A model generated the notes under the pieces. That model had not been told where the DNA came from, did no database searches, and was given only the letters and a program-made list of their open reading frames with translations. A stretch of 64,000 bases of DNA. Origin: CALLCD01 sp039196965 (GTDB lineage: Bacteria > Pseudomonadota > Alphaproteobacteria > Caulobacterales > Hyphomonadaceae). The stretch lies in NCBI GenBank assembly GCA_039196965.1, contig JBCCUK010000006.1, forward strand, positions 1-64,000, in the 5' to 3' direction. Each line of letters starts with the position of its first letter. Within the stretch, counting starts at the first letter, position 1. The position numbers were made by a program, and so were the translations under genes. This document shows, piece after piece, positions 54,548 through 62,135 of this stretch.

Positions 54548-55355
54548 TCGTCCAGATCATTCGAACGGCGACAATCGCCAGCAAGACACCGAACCATCGT
54601 CGCAGCTGCACGCCATCAAGACTGTGGGCCAACCGCGCGCCGAGCGGTGCCATCGTAACAGTTAGACACGCAATCAAAACGAAAGCGATCAGATTGACGT
54701 GGCCGACCGAGCCCGGCGGAAGACCGGACCTTCCCCACCCCGCAAATACGGCTGCAATCGCTCCCGGCAAACCAATGGCAACGCCAAAACCTGCTGCTGT
54801 GCCGACGGCCTGGTGAATGGGCCGCCCGCTGACGGTCATCAGCGTAACACCAAACGTGCCGCCACCAATTCCCATCAATGCTGACAAGGCACCCATCACC
54901 GATCCGAGGACGAGGCGTAGGGGACCGGTCGTCATCTCCTCGAACAGTCGCCAATCGGGCCGTCCGAAAAAGAACTGAAGCGAAATGACGAGGGCCACTA
55001 TCCCGAAAAGAAGGGTTAGCCCGCCCCCCGTCATGAAGGCAGAAAGCCCCATGCCAATAACTGCTCCGGCCATAATCGATGGCCCCCACCCCTTCAGAAC
55101 GTCCCAATCCACTGCGCCGCGGCGATGATGGGCAGCAACCGATCTCAGCGATGTGGCAATAATAGTAGCGAGCGATGTGCCGACAGCCACGTGCATTGCC
55201 CTGTCTGAGTATCCCAGACTATCAAAGAGGAAAAAGAGGACCGGCACGATGACCGCGCCGCCCCCTATTCCAAACAAACCTGCGACCAGTCCGGCAAACA
55301 GGCCTGCCGCTGTCAGAGACGCTATTAGACCGCTATATTCGGTAACGAATTCCAT
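54534..55355 (-). CDS. TSUP-family transporter (TauE/SafE type)
   Basis: A membrane protein of 273 residues from the ATG used, with about eight hydrophobic segments in two similar halves. Each half has the family glycine motif: GLFGIGGGAVIVPVLFF and ALMGIGGGTFGVTLM. TSUP proteins move sulfur compounds or small organic anions such as sulfite, sulfonates or sulfolactate. No sulfur genes adjoin (cysK is 8 kb away), so the substrate is open. The frame extends 12 codons upstream to a TTG with no better ribosome-binding site. Confidence 0.87.
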   Translation of the reverse strand: MEFVTEYSGLIASLTAAGLFAGLVAGLFGIGGGAVIVPVLFFLFDSLGYSDRAMHVAVGTSLATIIATSLRSVAAHHRRGAVDWDVLKGWGPSIMAGAVIGMGLSAFMTGGGLTLLFGIVALVISLQFFFGRPDWRLFEEMTTGPLRLVLGSVMGALSALMGIGGGTFGVTLMTVSGRPIHQAVGTAAGFGVAIGLPGAIAAVFAGWGRSGLPPGSVGHVNLIAFVLIACLTVTMAPLGARLAHSLDGVQLRRWFGVLLAIVAVRMIWTTISG

Positions 55356-55457
55356 TTTCGCGTCTGTGGCAGTCAAGATGGCGATAGACAAGTGAGCGGA
55401 TGGCGAGTCCGGGCTGGCAGTGCTGAATGGTCGGTAAATCCCGTCACATTTGCGTCA

Positions 55458-55472
55458 TATTGTTTATCAATA
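55458..55472. promoter_or_regulatory. Dyad TATTG-N5-CAATA, copy 1
   Basis: TATTG (55458-55462), a TTTAT spacer and CAATA (55468-55472) form a perfect 5-base dyad, matched by a second copy starting 88 bases to the right. It looks like an operator half of a looped or cooperative arrangement upstream of urcA copy 2. Confidence 0.4.
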
Positions 55473-55543
55473 ATTTTATATATCGTTTTTCGATGCAATC
55501 TATTGCCTTGAAATGATATGAATTTATTTTTTTTCATAAAAAG

Positions 55544-55562
55544 ATTATTGAAAAACAATAAT
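55544..55562. promoter_or_regulatory. Dyad ATTATTG-N5-CAATAAT, copy 2
   Basis: ATTATTG (55544-55550), spacer AAAAA and CAATAAT (55556-55562) are perfect 7-base arms around the same TATTG-N5-CAATA core as copy 1. It lies about 85 bases before the small open frame and 320 bases before urcA copy 2. Confidence 0.45.
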
Positions 55563-55648
55563 ATTTGTCGTATATCCAATTCTGTCGACGGAAACAGCAG
55601 ATCTCGTCGGCGGAACAGAAACCGGATGATGCAAAGGACCTCTACACC

Positions 55649-55837
55649 ATGCGCCCGCTCAAACGCGATACCTCAACAGATCACTCAGTGAACGCAACAT
55701 CAGCAAAGATCCCGCATCAGATCGCTGGTCATGCCCTCACTGCCGGTCTGTTGGCGGCAAATGATCAATCTCCCTCACAAAGCAAAGGATTGCTCGCTCG
55801 CCGCCGGAAAAGACAGGCCCGCCGCAGCATCCACTAA
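55649..55837 (+). CDS. Possible small basic protein
   Basis: From ATG at 55649 a 62-residue frame runs to TAA, with AAAGGA about 12 bases upstream. The product is polar and ends in a strongly basic stretch (LLARRRKRQARRSIH). It lies 47 bases before urcA copy 2 on the same strand and could be co-transcribed. I recognise no family. The frame continues upstream, and coding is uncertain; it may be untranslated leader. Confidence 0.3.
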   Translation: MRPLKRDTSTDHSVNATSAKIPHQIAGHALTAGLLAANDQSPSQSKGLLARRRKRQARRSIH

Positions 55838-55884
55838 TCCTACCCTCAACACACAATTATTTTGCCAACAGGAAGGAAAATCCC

Positions 55885-56190
55885 ATGAAAACAGCAATCG
55901 CAACCGCCGCAATCGCCAGCCTCGCATTCGCTCCAACAGCCCTCGCCGCCGATCGTTTTGAAGTGGAATTCAACTATGCCCCGGCCGAAGTCGCCACAAA
56001 GGCTGGTGCAAAGACCACATACAATAGACTCGAAAAAATGGTCGAAAAGGAGTGCGCCCCCGTCTCCGGCATCAGATCCTTCACCCAGAGGTCAGAAACG
56101 GAACTCTGCGTAGATCAGGCACTCGCTGATGCGGTTGATCAGATCAATCAGCCGGAAGTTACACGCATCCACCAGGAGCGCCGCGGCTAA
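55885..56190 (+). CDS. UrcA-family exported protein (copy 2)
   Basis: A 101-residue protein with a signal peptide (KTAIATAAIASLAFAPTALA, cleaved after ALA). The mature part follows the UrcA pattern: a beta segment (FEVEFNYAPAEVATKAGAK), a helix ending in a Cys (EKMVEKECAP) and a second Cys in a later helix (ELCVDQALADAVDQINQPEV). AAGGA precedes the ATG. A strong terminator follows 50 bases downstream, so the transcript is short and probably abundant. Function unknown. Confidence 0.75.
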   Translation: MKTAIATAAIASLAFAPTALAADRFEVEFNYAPAEVATKAGAKTTYNRLEKMVEKECAPVSGIRSFTQRSETELCVDQALADAVDQINQPEVTRIHQERRG

Positions 56191-56209
56191 ATCCCTCTCA
56201 AGGCACCAG

Positions 56210-56235
56210 AAAACCGGTTCCCCATTTCCGGTTTT
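56210..56235. terminator. Symmetrical A/T-flanked hairpin between urcA copy 2 and sixA
   Basis: AAAACCGG (56210-56217) pairs with CCGGTTTT (56228-56235) around a 10-base loop. Because the A and T runs are part of the arms, it could act as a weak terminator in both directions, and it is the only candidate to end the sixA transcript from the right. Confidence 0.5.
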
Positions 56236-56240
56236 TCCCT

Positions 56241-56274
56241 CAGCCCTCGGCAGATCTTGCCGGGGGCTGTTTTT
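56241..56274 (+). terminator. Rho-independent terminator after urcA copy 2
   Basis: CAGCCCTCGGCA (56241-56252) and TGCCGGGGGCTG (56258-56269) form a 12-bp stem with one G-T pair and a GATCT loop, followed by TTTTT at 56270-56274. This is the clearest intrinsic terminator in the window. Confidence 0.85.
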
Positions 56275-56278
56275 ATAA

Positions 56279-56800
56279 TCATTTGTCTGAACGGAGTGAT
56301 TTTGGCCGCACGAAATCCTCAAGCCGGAACACAGCGGGATTGAACGCGCGCTCACCGTCTGTCTCAAACAACGCGACGGCCCCCGTCGGCATTTTCTGCG
56401 AGAGCGCGAGCGCTGCCGGACGGCTCGACGTGCCAGCTTCGGAGGCAATCTGGCAGGAAAAATCATGTATGCCAGGATTATGGCCGATAATCATGAGCGC
56501 CCCGGCATACTCATGCTGATGAACGATTTCAGCGAGGCCGCGCGTGCCAATGAGATAGAGCTCATCGACTATGTGTTTTTCAGACACCTCAAGATATTTC
56601 TCCATGACGAGCCAGGTTTCACGGGCCCGCCGCGCCGGAGAGATCAGGACAACGTCCGGCACCCAAGCTCGCTTAACCAGCATACCGGCGATGAGAGTGG
56701 CGTCGGTATGGCCGCGAGCAACCAATGCGCGCGACTCGTCGTCTATCCCTTCGTACCAGGTTTCAGTCTTTGCATGGCGCATTAGAAGGAGACGATTCAT
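56279..56800 (-). CDS. SixA-type histidine phosphatase
   Basis: A 173-residue branch 1 histidine phosphatase. The catalytic RHG-type motif is MRHAKTET with His9 as phospho-acceptor; ISPARRARETW supplies the second arginine and MIIGHNPGI the second histidine. E. coli SixA removes phosphate from histidine phosphotransfer proteins, but alphaproteobacterial relatives are uncharacterised. The gene stands alone, convergent with urcA copy 2 across two hairpins. Confidence 0.88.
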   Translation of the reverse strand: MNRLLLMRHAKTETWYEGIDDESRALVARGHTDATLIAGMLVKRAWVPDVVLISPARRARETWLVMEKYLEVSEKHIVDELYLIGTRGLAEIVHQHEYAGALMIIGHNPGIHDFSCQIASEAGTSSRPAALALSQKMPTGAVALFETDGERAFNPAVFRLEDFVRPKSLRSDK

Positions 56801-56886
56801 GGATCCGGCAATGTCAGCTTTTCGCTTGGGAGGGACGATTTAGATCTTTTGAGAACTAAGCGTCTATTCGTCAATCGAGATCAAGA

Positions 56887-56927
56887 CCACTCAACCTACG
56901 GGGTTGAAAACCATCATTATTGAGTGG
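56887..56927 (-). repeat. Inverted repeat downstream of ung
   Basis: CCACTCAA (56887-56894) and TTGAGTGG (56920-56927) are perfect 8-base arms around 25 bases. Within them CAACC (56892-56896) can instead pair with GGTTG (56902-56906), so two hairpins compete. It follows the ung stop, but there is no T-run, so a factor-independent terminator is doubtful. Confidence 0.4.
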
Positions 56928-56935
56928 GTTTGTGC

Positions 56936-57610
56936 CTACCAAGCAATCGGCTCGTAACCGTGCTCTTCCAAATACTGATTGGCTTTCGAGAAATGACCAC
57001 AGCAGAAAAATCCACGGCGGGCAGACAATGGGGAAGGATGCGGGGCCGTTAGCACGAGATGCGTGTTTGCATCGATAAGCTCGATCTTCTGCTGGGCATG
57101 TGCGCCCCACAACATAAAGACCAGATGCTCCCTTTGATCCGAAAGCGCAGTAACCGCCTTGTCCGTCAGATTGGCCCAGCCGAATTTTGCATGGGCACCA
57201 GCCTTGCCGTCTTCCACCGTCAGCGACGTATTCAATAGAAAGACCCCCTGCCTAGCCCAAGGCATCAGATCACCGTCCGTCAGGCTGAGCGTACCAATAT
57301 CAGACGTGATTTCTTTGAATATGTTTCTCAATGAAGGCGGGACACGCACATCGGCAGGCACGGAGAATGAAAGCCCCATAGCCTGTCCCAGACCATGATA
57401 AGGATCCTGACCAAGAATTATGACTCGAACGCCGTCGAAAGGCGTCGTGTTGAACGCCGCGAATATCTGATCTTCGGGCGGATAGATCGTCGCGCCGTCC
57501 GCTTTGCGCTCACTCAGCAGCTGCTTCAGCCTGTTGAATGAGGTGTCTGCCAACGCATTGCCAAGCTGGGCGCGCCAGCCTTCTTCGATCAAGCCGCTGT
57601 CGATATCCAT
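56936..57610 (-). CDS. ung: Uracil-DNA glycosylase (family 1)
   Basis: A 224-residue base-excision repair enzyme that removes uracil from DNA. The water-activating loop GQDPYH is at 67-72 with catalytic Asp69; the minor-groove loop HPSPLSARRGFFCCGHF holds His191; LLNTSLTV is the third motif. Length and motifs are those of a normal family 1 enzyme. It lies 60 bases downstream of pckA on the same strand. Confidence 0.95.
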   Translation of the reverse strand: MDIDSGLIEEGWRAQLGNALADTSFNRLKQLLSERKADGATIYPPEDQIFAAFNTTPFDGVRVIILGQDPYHGLGQAMGLSFSVPADVRVPPSLRNIFKEITSDIGTLSLTDGDLMPWARQGVFLLNTSLTVEDGKAGAHAKFGWANLTDKAVTALSDQREHLVFMLWGAHAQQKIELIDANTHLVLTAPHPSPLSARRGFFCCGHFSKANQYLEEHGYEPIAW

Positions 57611-57670
57611 GAATTATGGAAACGCACCACTCGGTGCGATTCTGCAACCGGGTATGATGCGTTTTCTCAA

Positions 57671-59269
57671 CTATGCATCTGCGAGTGCTCTCACCTTCGG
57701 ACCAGCGGCAAGCACATCAGCGCTGACATGAGCTTTATATTGCGCGAAATTCTCTGCAAACATATCAGCCAGTTTCGCCGCCTGGACATCATAGTCAGAG
57801 CCATTCGACCAGGTCGCACGCGGGTCAAGTATTGCTGGATCCACGCTATCAATCCCCACCGGCACCTCAAAGCCAAACGTTTCGTCAGTCCGGAAACTGG
57901 CATCAAGGAGCGAGCCATCAAGCGCCGCATTCAAAAGAGTTCGCGTTGCCTTGATCGGCATGCGGTGACCAACCCCGAATGGGCCGCCGGTCCACCCCGT
58001 AGAAACAAGCCAGCAATTCACATCGTATTTCGCGATCAGCTCTCGAAGGAGGTTTCCGTATTCTGATGGATGGCGCGGCATGAACGGTCCGCCAAAACAG
58101 GTTGAGAATGTCGCCGTTGGCTCGGTGACCCCTTTCTCTGTTCCCGCGACTTTGGCGGTATATCCCGACAGGAAGTGATACATGGCCTGAGCCGGCGTCA
58201 GCTTCGCGATCGGCGGCATCACGCCGAATGCATCGGCGGTTAGCATGACCAGATTTTTCGGTTGGCCGCACATGCCTGTTGCGGAGGCGTTTTCAATTGC
58301 AGAGATCGGATAAGCCCCACGCGAATTCTCCGCGAGCGTATTGTCATTGAAATCCAGTTCCCGCGTTTCAGGATCCATGACCACATTCTCAAGCACGGTG
58401 CCCCATTGCGACGTCGTGCCATAGATCTCCGGCTCGTTCTCTGGCGAAAGATTGATCATTTTCGCATAGCAGCCGCCCTCGAAATTGAAGAGGCCATTCT
58501 CCGACCAGCCATGCTCATCGTCACCAACAAGGGTCCGGCTTGCATCGGCTGATAGCGTTGTCTTTCCCGTACCTGACAGACCGAAGAAGATTGCAGCATC
58601 ATCATTACCGCCGCAGTTGACCGAGCAATGCATCGGCATCACGCCCTTTTCCGGCAGGAGATAATTGAGGATTGTGAAGACGGATTTTTTCGTCTCCCCG
58701 GCATAGGATGTTCCACCGATAAGAACGATCTTCTTGGACAGATTGACGGCAATCACGGTTTCCGAAACCGTGCCATGCTTGGCAGGATCTGCCCGGAAAG
58801 ATGGCGAATTGATGATCGTGAATTCATGGGCAAAATCGCTAACTTCAACCTCTGTTGGCACACGGAGGAGATGGCGAATGAATAGCGAATGCCATGCATA
58901 TTCTGTGACGACCCGAACAGGCAGGCGGTGCTCCGGATCTGCCCCACCGAAAAGCTCCTGAACGAAAAGTTCCTTGCCCCCCAGATGATCCCGAAAATCC
59001 TTCCAGAGCGCATCGAAGTGGTCAGGTGTCATGGAAGCATTATTGCCCCACCAAACCGACTTTTCGGTTAGATTATCCCGAACGGTAAACTTGTCCTTGG
59101 CAGATCGACCGGTGTGCTGTCCGGTTTTCACAAGGAGAGCGCCGCCTTTCGCGACCTCCGCCTCGCCGGTTGAAACAGCCCTCTCATAGAGCCGTGTTTC
59201 ATTCCAGTTCTTGAAGATCTTCCCTGCGGCGACCCCAAGATCGCTCAACTCAGACGCCGTGACGTTCAT
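57671..59269 (-). CDS. pckA: Phosphoenolpyruvate carboxykinase (ATP)
   Basis: A 532-residue enzyme that converts oxaloacetate to PEP, the entry to gluconeogenesis. The P-loop GLSGTGKTT is at 230-238, the kinase-2 metal site DDEHGW follows at about 250, and MHCSVNCG plus GGTSYAGETKKS carry further active-site residues. ATG at 59269 is chosen over an upstream in-frame start because GGGGAA lies 7-12 bases before it and the conserved N terminus begins here. A pair of direct repeats lies immediately upstream. It complements growth on acetyl-CoA and amino acids suggested by mcd and bkd. Confidence 0.95.
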   Translation of the reverse strand: MNVTASELSDLGVAAGKIFKNWNETRLYERAVSTGEAEVAKGGALLVKTGQHTGRSAKDKFTVRDNLTEKSVWWGNNASMTPDHFDALWKDFRDHLGGKELFVQELFGGADPEHRLPVRVVTEYAWHSLFIRHLLRVPTEVEVSDFAHEFTIINSPSFRADPAKHGTVSETVIAVNLSKKIVLIGGTSYAGETKKSVFTILNYLLPEKGVMPMHCSVNCGGNDDAAIFFGLSGTGKTTLSADASRTLVGDDEHGWSENGLFNFEGGCYAKMINLSPENEPEIYGTTSQWGTVLENVVMDPETRELDFNDNTLAENSRGAYPISAIENASATGMCGQPKNLVMLTADAFGVMPPIAKLTPAQAMYHFLSGYTAKVAGTEKGVTEPTATFSTCFGGPFMPRHPSEYGNLLRELIAKYDVNCWLVSTGWTGGPFGVGHRMPIKATRTLLNAALDGSLLDASFRTDETFGFEVPVGIDSVDPAILDPRATWSNGSDYDVQAAKLADMFAENFAQYKAHVSADVLAAGPKVRALADA

Positions 59270-59294
59270 TATAGGTTCCCCAGATTTACTCGCC

Positions 59295-59331
59295 AGCAAT
59301 TGGTTTTCTGCCAATCAGTCAAGCAATTGGT
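59295..59331. promoter_or_regulatory. Direct repeat AGCAATTGGT x2 upstream of pckA
   Basis: AGCAATTGGT occurs perfectly at 59295-59304 and 59322-59331, starts 27 bases apart, with CCAAT (59311-59315) between them so that ATTGG/CCAAT dyads are also formed. The array lies 26-62 bases upstream of the pckA start codon, where a promoter or repressor site would be. Confidence 0.45.
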
Positions 59332-59454
59332 GTGCCGCACCAAGACTCGACGCGCGGACTAGAAAATGAAATTGCAGAATTGGCCACAGCAGCTGGCAAA
59401 AAAGTGAGATTTTTATGCAGTTTTTATCTCAGAGCCGTCTTCTAGAGTGAATGG

Positions 59455-59478
59455 TTTGCGTAATGTTCCGGACGCAAA
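59455..59478. promoter_or_regulatory. Inverted repeat TTTGCGT-N10-ACGCAAA between pckA and rsfS
   Basis: TTTGCGT (59455-59461) and ACGCAAA (59472-59478) are perfect 7-base arms with a 10-base spacer, in the gap shared by divergent pckA and rsfS. The layout resembles an operator for a dimeric regulator. It could also form a hairpin in the rsfS leader. The rest of this 285-base gap shows nothing else apart from the AGCAATTGGT repeats. Confidence 0.4.
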
Positions 59479-59554
59479 AAGGCTCAGTGCCCGTTCGGAC
59501 ACTAGCGGACGCCAGTGATCGTTGGCACATTATGCTGGCTGAAGCGCTCCGGCT

Positions 59555-59989
59555 GTGCTAGATTTTACCTATTGTAGGCAAGTTGAAAGGCATCCAACCC
59601 TGTCCACGACCATAGAACGGGCATCGTCGGCGAGTTCAGACAAGATCGACTCGCACCTCGCTGCTATCATTGAGACCCTTGAAGACGATAAGGCAGAAGA
59701 ACTGACCGTTATTGATCTTGAGGGAAAATCCTCCATCGCAGACCACATGATCATCGCTTCGGGCCGGTCCCAACGGCATGTGTCAGCGATTGCAGATCAT
59801 TTGACCCGCCGCCTTAAGGGCGATGGCCTTGGCCGTATCCGCGTAGAAGGCCTGCCCAATGCTGACTGGGTTCTGATAGATACCGGCGACATTGTCGTAC
59901 ACCTGTTTCGCCCTGAAGTTCGCAGCTTCTACAATCTTGAAAGGATCTGGGGCGACGATGCGTCGGGGCACATTGCCCAGCCATCATAA
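59555..59989 (+). CDS. rsfS: Ribosomal silencing factor RsfS
   Basis: Binds ribosomal protein uL14 and blocks subunit joining in slow growth. The RsfS domain spans about residues 33-135 (IIETLEDDKAEELTVIDLEGKSSIADHMIIASGRS, then GDIVVHLFRPEVRSFYNLERIWGDD). The start is unclear: GTG at 59555 has no ribosome-binding site, and no ATG occurs before the domain. GAAAGG at about 59584 precedes a CTG in this frame, so a rare start is possible. It is followed 24 bases later by rlmH, the usual partner order. Confidence 0.9.
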   Translation: MLDFTYCRQVERHPTLSTTIERASSASSDKIDSHLAAIIETLEDDKAEELTVIDLEGKSSIADHMIIASGRSQRHVSAIADHLTRRLKGDGLGRIRVEGLPNADWVLIDTGDIVVHLFRPEVRSFYNLERIWGDDASGHIAQPS

Positions 59990-60013
59990 CCGTATTTTGA
60001 CCGGTCTATTCTT

Positions 60014-60478
60014 GTGAAAGTATCCATCCTCGCAATTGGCGAGCAGAAGTCAGGGCCGGAACAAGTCCTGATCGACGATTATTGCCGACGTTTTGGGCGA
60101 ATCGCAAAGAATCTCGGCATGTCAGGTATTGACCAGATGATCTTGAAGTCTGGTGGCGGCAGAGACCGTGAGGGCGACGCGCTTCTCGGCAAAGCGCCCA
60201 AAGATGGCGTCCTTGTGCGCCTCGACGAGCATGGCAAACAGGTGAGCTCCATCGAGTTTGCGAACCAGCTCAGCACTTGGCGAGACGATGGACAATCGAG
60301 CTTGACGTTCATGATCGGCGGAGCTGAGGGGTATTCAAGCGCCGTTGCCTCTGCGCACCCAAGATCCCTAGCCCTCGGCCTTCAGACCTGGCCGCACATG
60401 TTGGTGCGCGTGATGATTTCAGAACAGATTTACCGGGCGGCCACAATCCTTGCCGGAACACCTTATCACAAGGCCTGA
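60014..60478 (+). CDS. rlmH: 23S rRNA (pseudouridine1915-N3)-methyltransferase RlmH
   Basis: A 154-residue SPOUT methyltransferase acting on helix 69 of 23S rRNA. The SAM-binding knot shows FMIGGAEGYSS and the C-terminal LVRVMISEQIYRAATILAGTPYHKA, a near-invariant ending. The start codon is GTG. The pair rsfS-rlmH is widely conserved. Confidence 0.95.
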   Translation: MKVSILAIGEQKSGPEQVLIDDYCRRFGRIAKNLGMSGIDQMILKSGGGRDREGDALLGKAPKDGVLVRLDEHGKQVSSIEFANQLSTWRDDGQSSLTFMIGGAEGYSSAVASAHPRSLALGLQTWPHMLVRVMISEQIYRAATILAGTPYHKA

Positions 60479-60834
60479 TCGGCGTTTATCCGAAAATAGA
60501 AGGCTGCGAACCGGCTGCCAGATAGAGCATGGCAATGGTAAATCCATTGACGATGAGGAGTGTCATAATACGGGACGTTAGCTTTGTATGTTCCATGGCT
60601 CTATGCCTTCTTGCAATCTTCGTGCGGCCACTCTTCGGCGGCTCCAAATGTGCCGTTCGCCGGCGACCTTAACGTCTGTTCAGGTAGGCACCCGCGCTGA
60701 CTTTGTAAGACTGTACCGCCGATTGTGACGGATACGTGATAAGCGCGTGACCGAAGCTGGATATTGACCACCATTCACCCTAAAAACCTTTTCTGCGCCA
60801 TGGATTTGGCGATCTAACCGGGGATGATGATCAC
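60479..60834. other. Intergenic region between rlmH and the TAXI gene
   Basis: This 356-base gap contains one supported item, a minus-strand small membrane-protein gene at 60486-60596. The remainder (60600-60834) should hold the promoters of that gene and of the TAXI gene; I see no repeat or terminator in it. Confidence 0.5.
60486..60596 (-). CDS. Small single-helix membrane protein (36 residues)
   Basis: ATG at 60596 opens a 36-codon frame ending in TAA. The product starts MEHTKLTSR, has a hydrophobic helix of about 18 residues (IMTLLIVNGFTIAMLYLA) and ends AGSQPSIFG. The positive N-terminal flank suggests the C terminus lies in the periplasm. AAGAAGG lies 9-15 bases before the ATG, an excellent ribosome-binding site, which together with the topology supports a real gene. 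Its stop falls 7 bases from the rlmH stop, convergent. No known family (such as CydX or CcoQ) is recognised. Confidence 0.6.
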   Translation of the reverse strand: MEHTKLTSRIMTLLIVNGFTIAMLYLAAGSQPSIFG

Positions 60835-62121
60835 ATGCGCGAATTCCTGAAAGCCTATTGGCCATTCATCGCTGTGGGTTTGCTGGGGCTCATGATCGCA
60901 CTGCGATTTGTCGAACCGCCACCGCCCAAGCGCATAACGCTTGCTGTTGGCCCGGAAGGCGGGGCGTATCAGTCCTTCGCCCTCCGATATCAGTCTATTT
61001 TGGGCGAAAATGGCGTGATCCTGGATCTGATTGAGACAGCAGGATCCGTAGACAATTTGCGCCTTGTTACCGAGGGAGATGCGGACATTGGCCTCGTTCA
61101 GGGCGGCATAGCAGATCCGGTAGCCGACAGGGATTTGCGCGCCCTTGGAGGCCTCTTTCTGGAACCGTTCTGGGTTTTTGCCCGATCAGACTACGGCGCA
61201 GAGACATTCGGAGACTTGCGCTCCTCGCGCATGGCGATAGGCCAACCCGGCTCCGGAACACGAGCCCTCGCCATAGAGATACGTGCTGAATGGGGTAATG
61301 ATTGGGGTCCGGACAGCAATCTTGCGCTTTCCGGCAGCGAAGCCCGGGACGCACTTCTTGATGGAAGCATCGATGCAGCGATTTTCGTCAGCTCTGTTGA
61401 GTCGCCCCTAATTCGTGAGCTGCTGGCTGCCGATGGGATTAAGGTTGTTCCCTTTCCTCAGGCGACCGCCCTGTCCCGAAGATCACCTGCTCTCGCCGAG
61501 ACAGTATTGCTACGGGGGGTGTTGGACATTGGTAAAAACTTACCGGGCGCGGACGTGCCCCTCATCGCACCGGTGGCGCAAATTGTGACGGAACGGAACA
61601 CCCATCCGGCGATCCAATCGATCCTTCTGGAAGCGGCTAACGCCATTCACTCCGAAGGAAGCTTGCTGACATCAGCGGGCGTCTTTCCCGACAGCGGTTA
61701 TACAGACATCCCCTTGTCGCGGGAGGCCTATCGCTGGTTTCAGCGGGGTCCGTCCACACTTCGCAGATGGTTCTCCTTCGGCGTTGCAAACTTCCTTGAG
61801 CGAGCCTGGGTACTCTTAATCCCGCTGGTGACGCTTATGATCCCGATGCTTCGCGTTGCCCCTCCGATCTATCGTTGGCGCGTCAGGCGGCGCATCTATG
61901 TCTGGTACTCTGATTTACGCGAGCTCGAAAAAAGAGGCCGGGCCGCGAAAGACGATGCTGACCGCGCCGCGATTATCGCGAAGCTGGACCGTTTGCAGGA
62001 GGATGTTGGTGGCGTCGAGGTGCCCCTCTCCTATACCGACGACCTTTACCGCTTGCGGAACCATATCGAGTTTGTCGAAGGATTGATCACAAAACTCCCC
62101 CGCGCTTCTAGCCAGTCTTAG
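60835..62121 (+). CDS. TAXI-family solute-binding protein with membrane anchors
   Basis: A 428-residue protein. An N-terminal transmembrane segment (residues 9-25) leads into a TAXI-type periplasmic binding domain (ITLAVGPEGGAYQSFALRY, GDADIGLVQGGIADP, MAIGQPGSGTRALA). A second membrane segment near 321-338 (WVLLIPLVTLMIPMLRV) is followed by about 90 mostly charged cytoplasmic residues. Ordinary TAXI proteins work with DctQM-type TRAP permeases; none is encoded here. The double anchor and cytoplasmic tail suggest a sensory or scaffold role instead, which is inference. Confidence 0.82.
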   Translation: MREFLKAYWPFIAVGLLGLMIALRFVEPPPPKRITLAVGPEGGAYQSFALRYQSILGENGVILDLIETAGSVDNLRLVTEGDADIGLVQGGIADPVADRDLRALGGLFLEPFWVFARSDYGAETFGDLRSSRMAIGQPGSGTRALAIEIRAEWGNDWGPDSNLALSGSEARDALLDGSIDAAIFVSSVESPLIRELLAADGIKVVPFPQATALSRRSPALAETVLLRGVLDIGKNLPGADVPLIAPVAQIVTERNTHPAIQSILLEAANAIHSEGSLLTSAGVFPDSGYTDIPLSREAYRWFQRGPSTLRRWFSFGVANFLERAWVLLIPLVTLMIPMLRVAPPIYRWRVRRRIYVWYSDLRELEKRGRAAKDDADRAAIIAKLDRLQEDVGGVEVPLSYTDDLYRLRNHIEFVEGLITKLPRASSQS

Positions 62122-62135
62122 CCGAAGCCATCAGG

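Larger units (their letters stand above)
55392..55648. other. AT-rich intergenic DNA with no supported gene
   Basis: The segment from about 55440 to 55575 is strikingly A/T-rich compared with its surroundings and holds two matching dyads (listed separately). It presumably contains the promoter for the small open frame and urcA copy 2 to the right and for the TSUP gene to the left. I see no tRNA-like or riboswitch-like fold. Confidence 0.4.
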
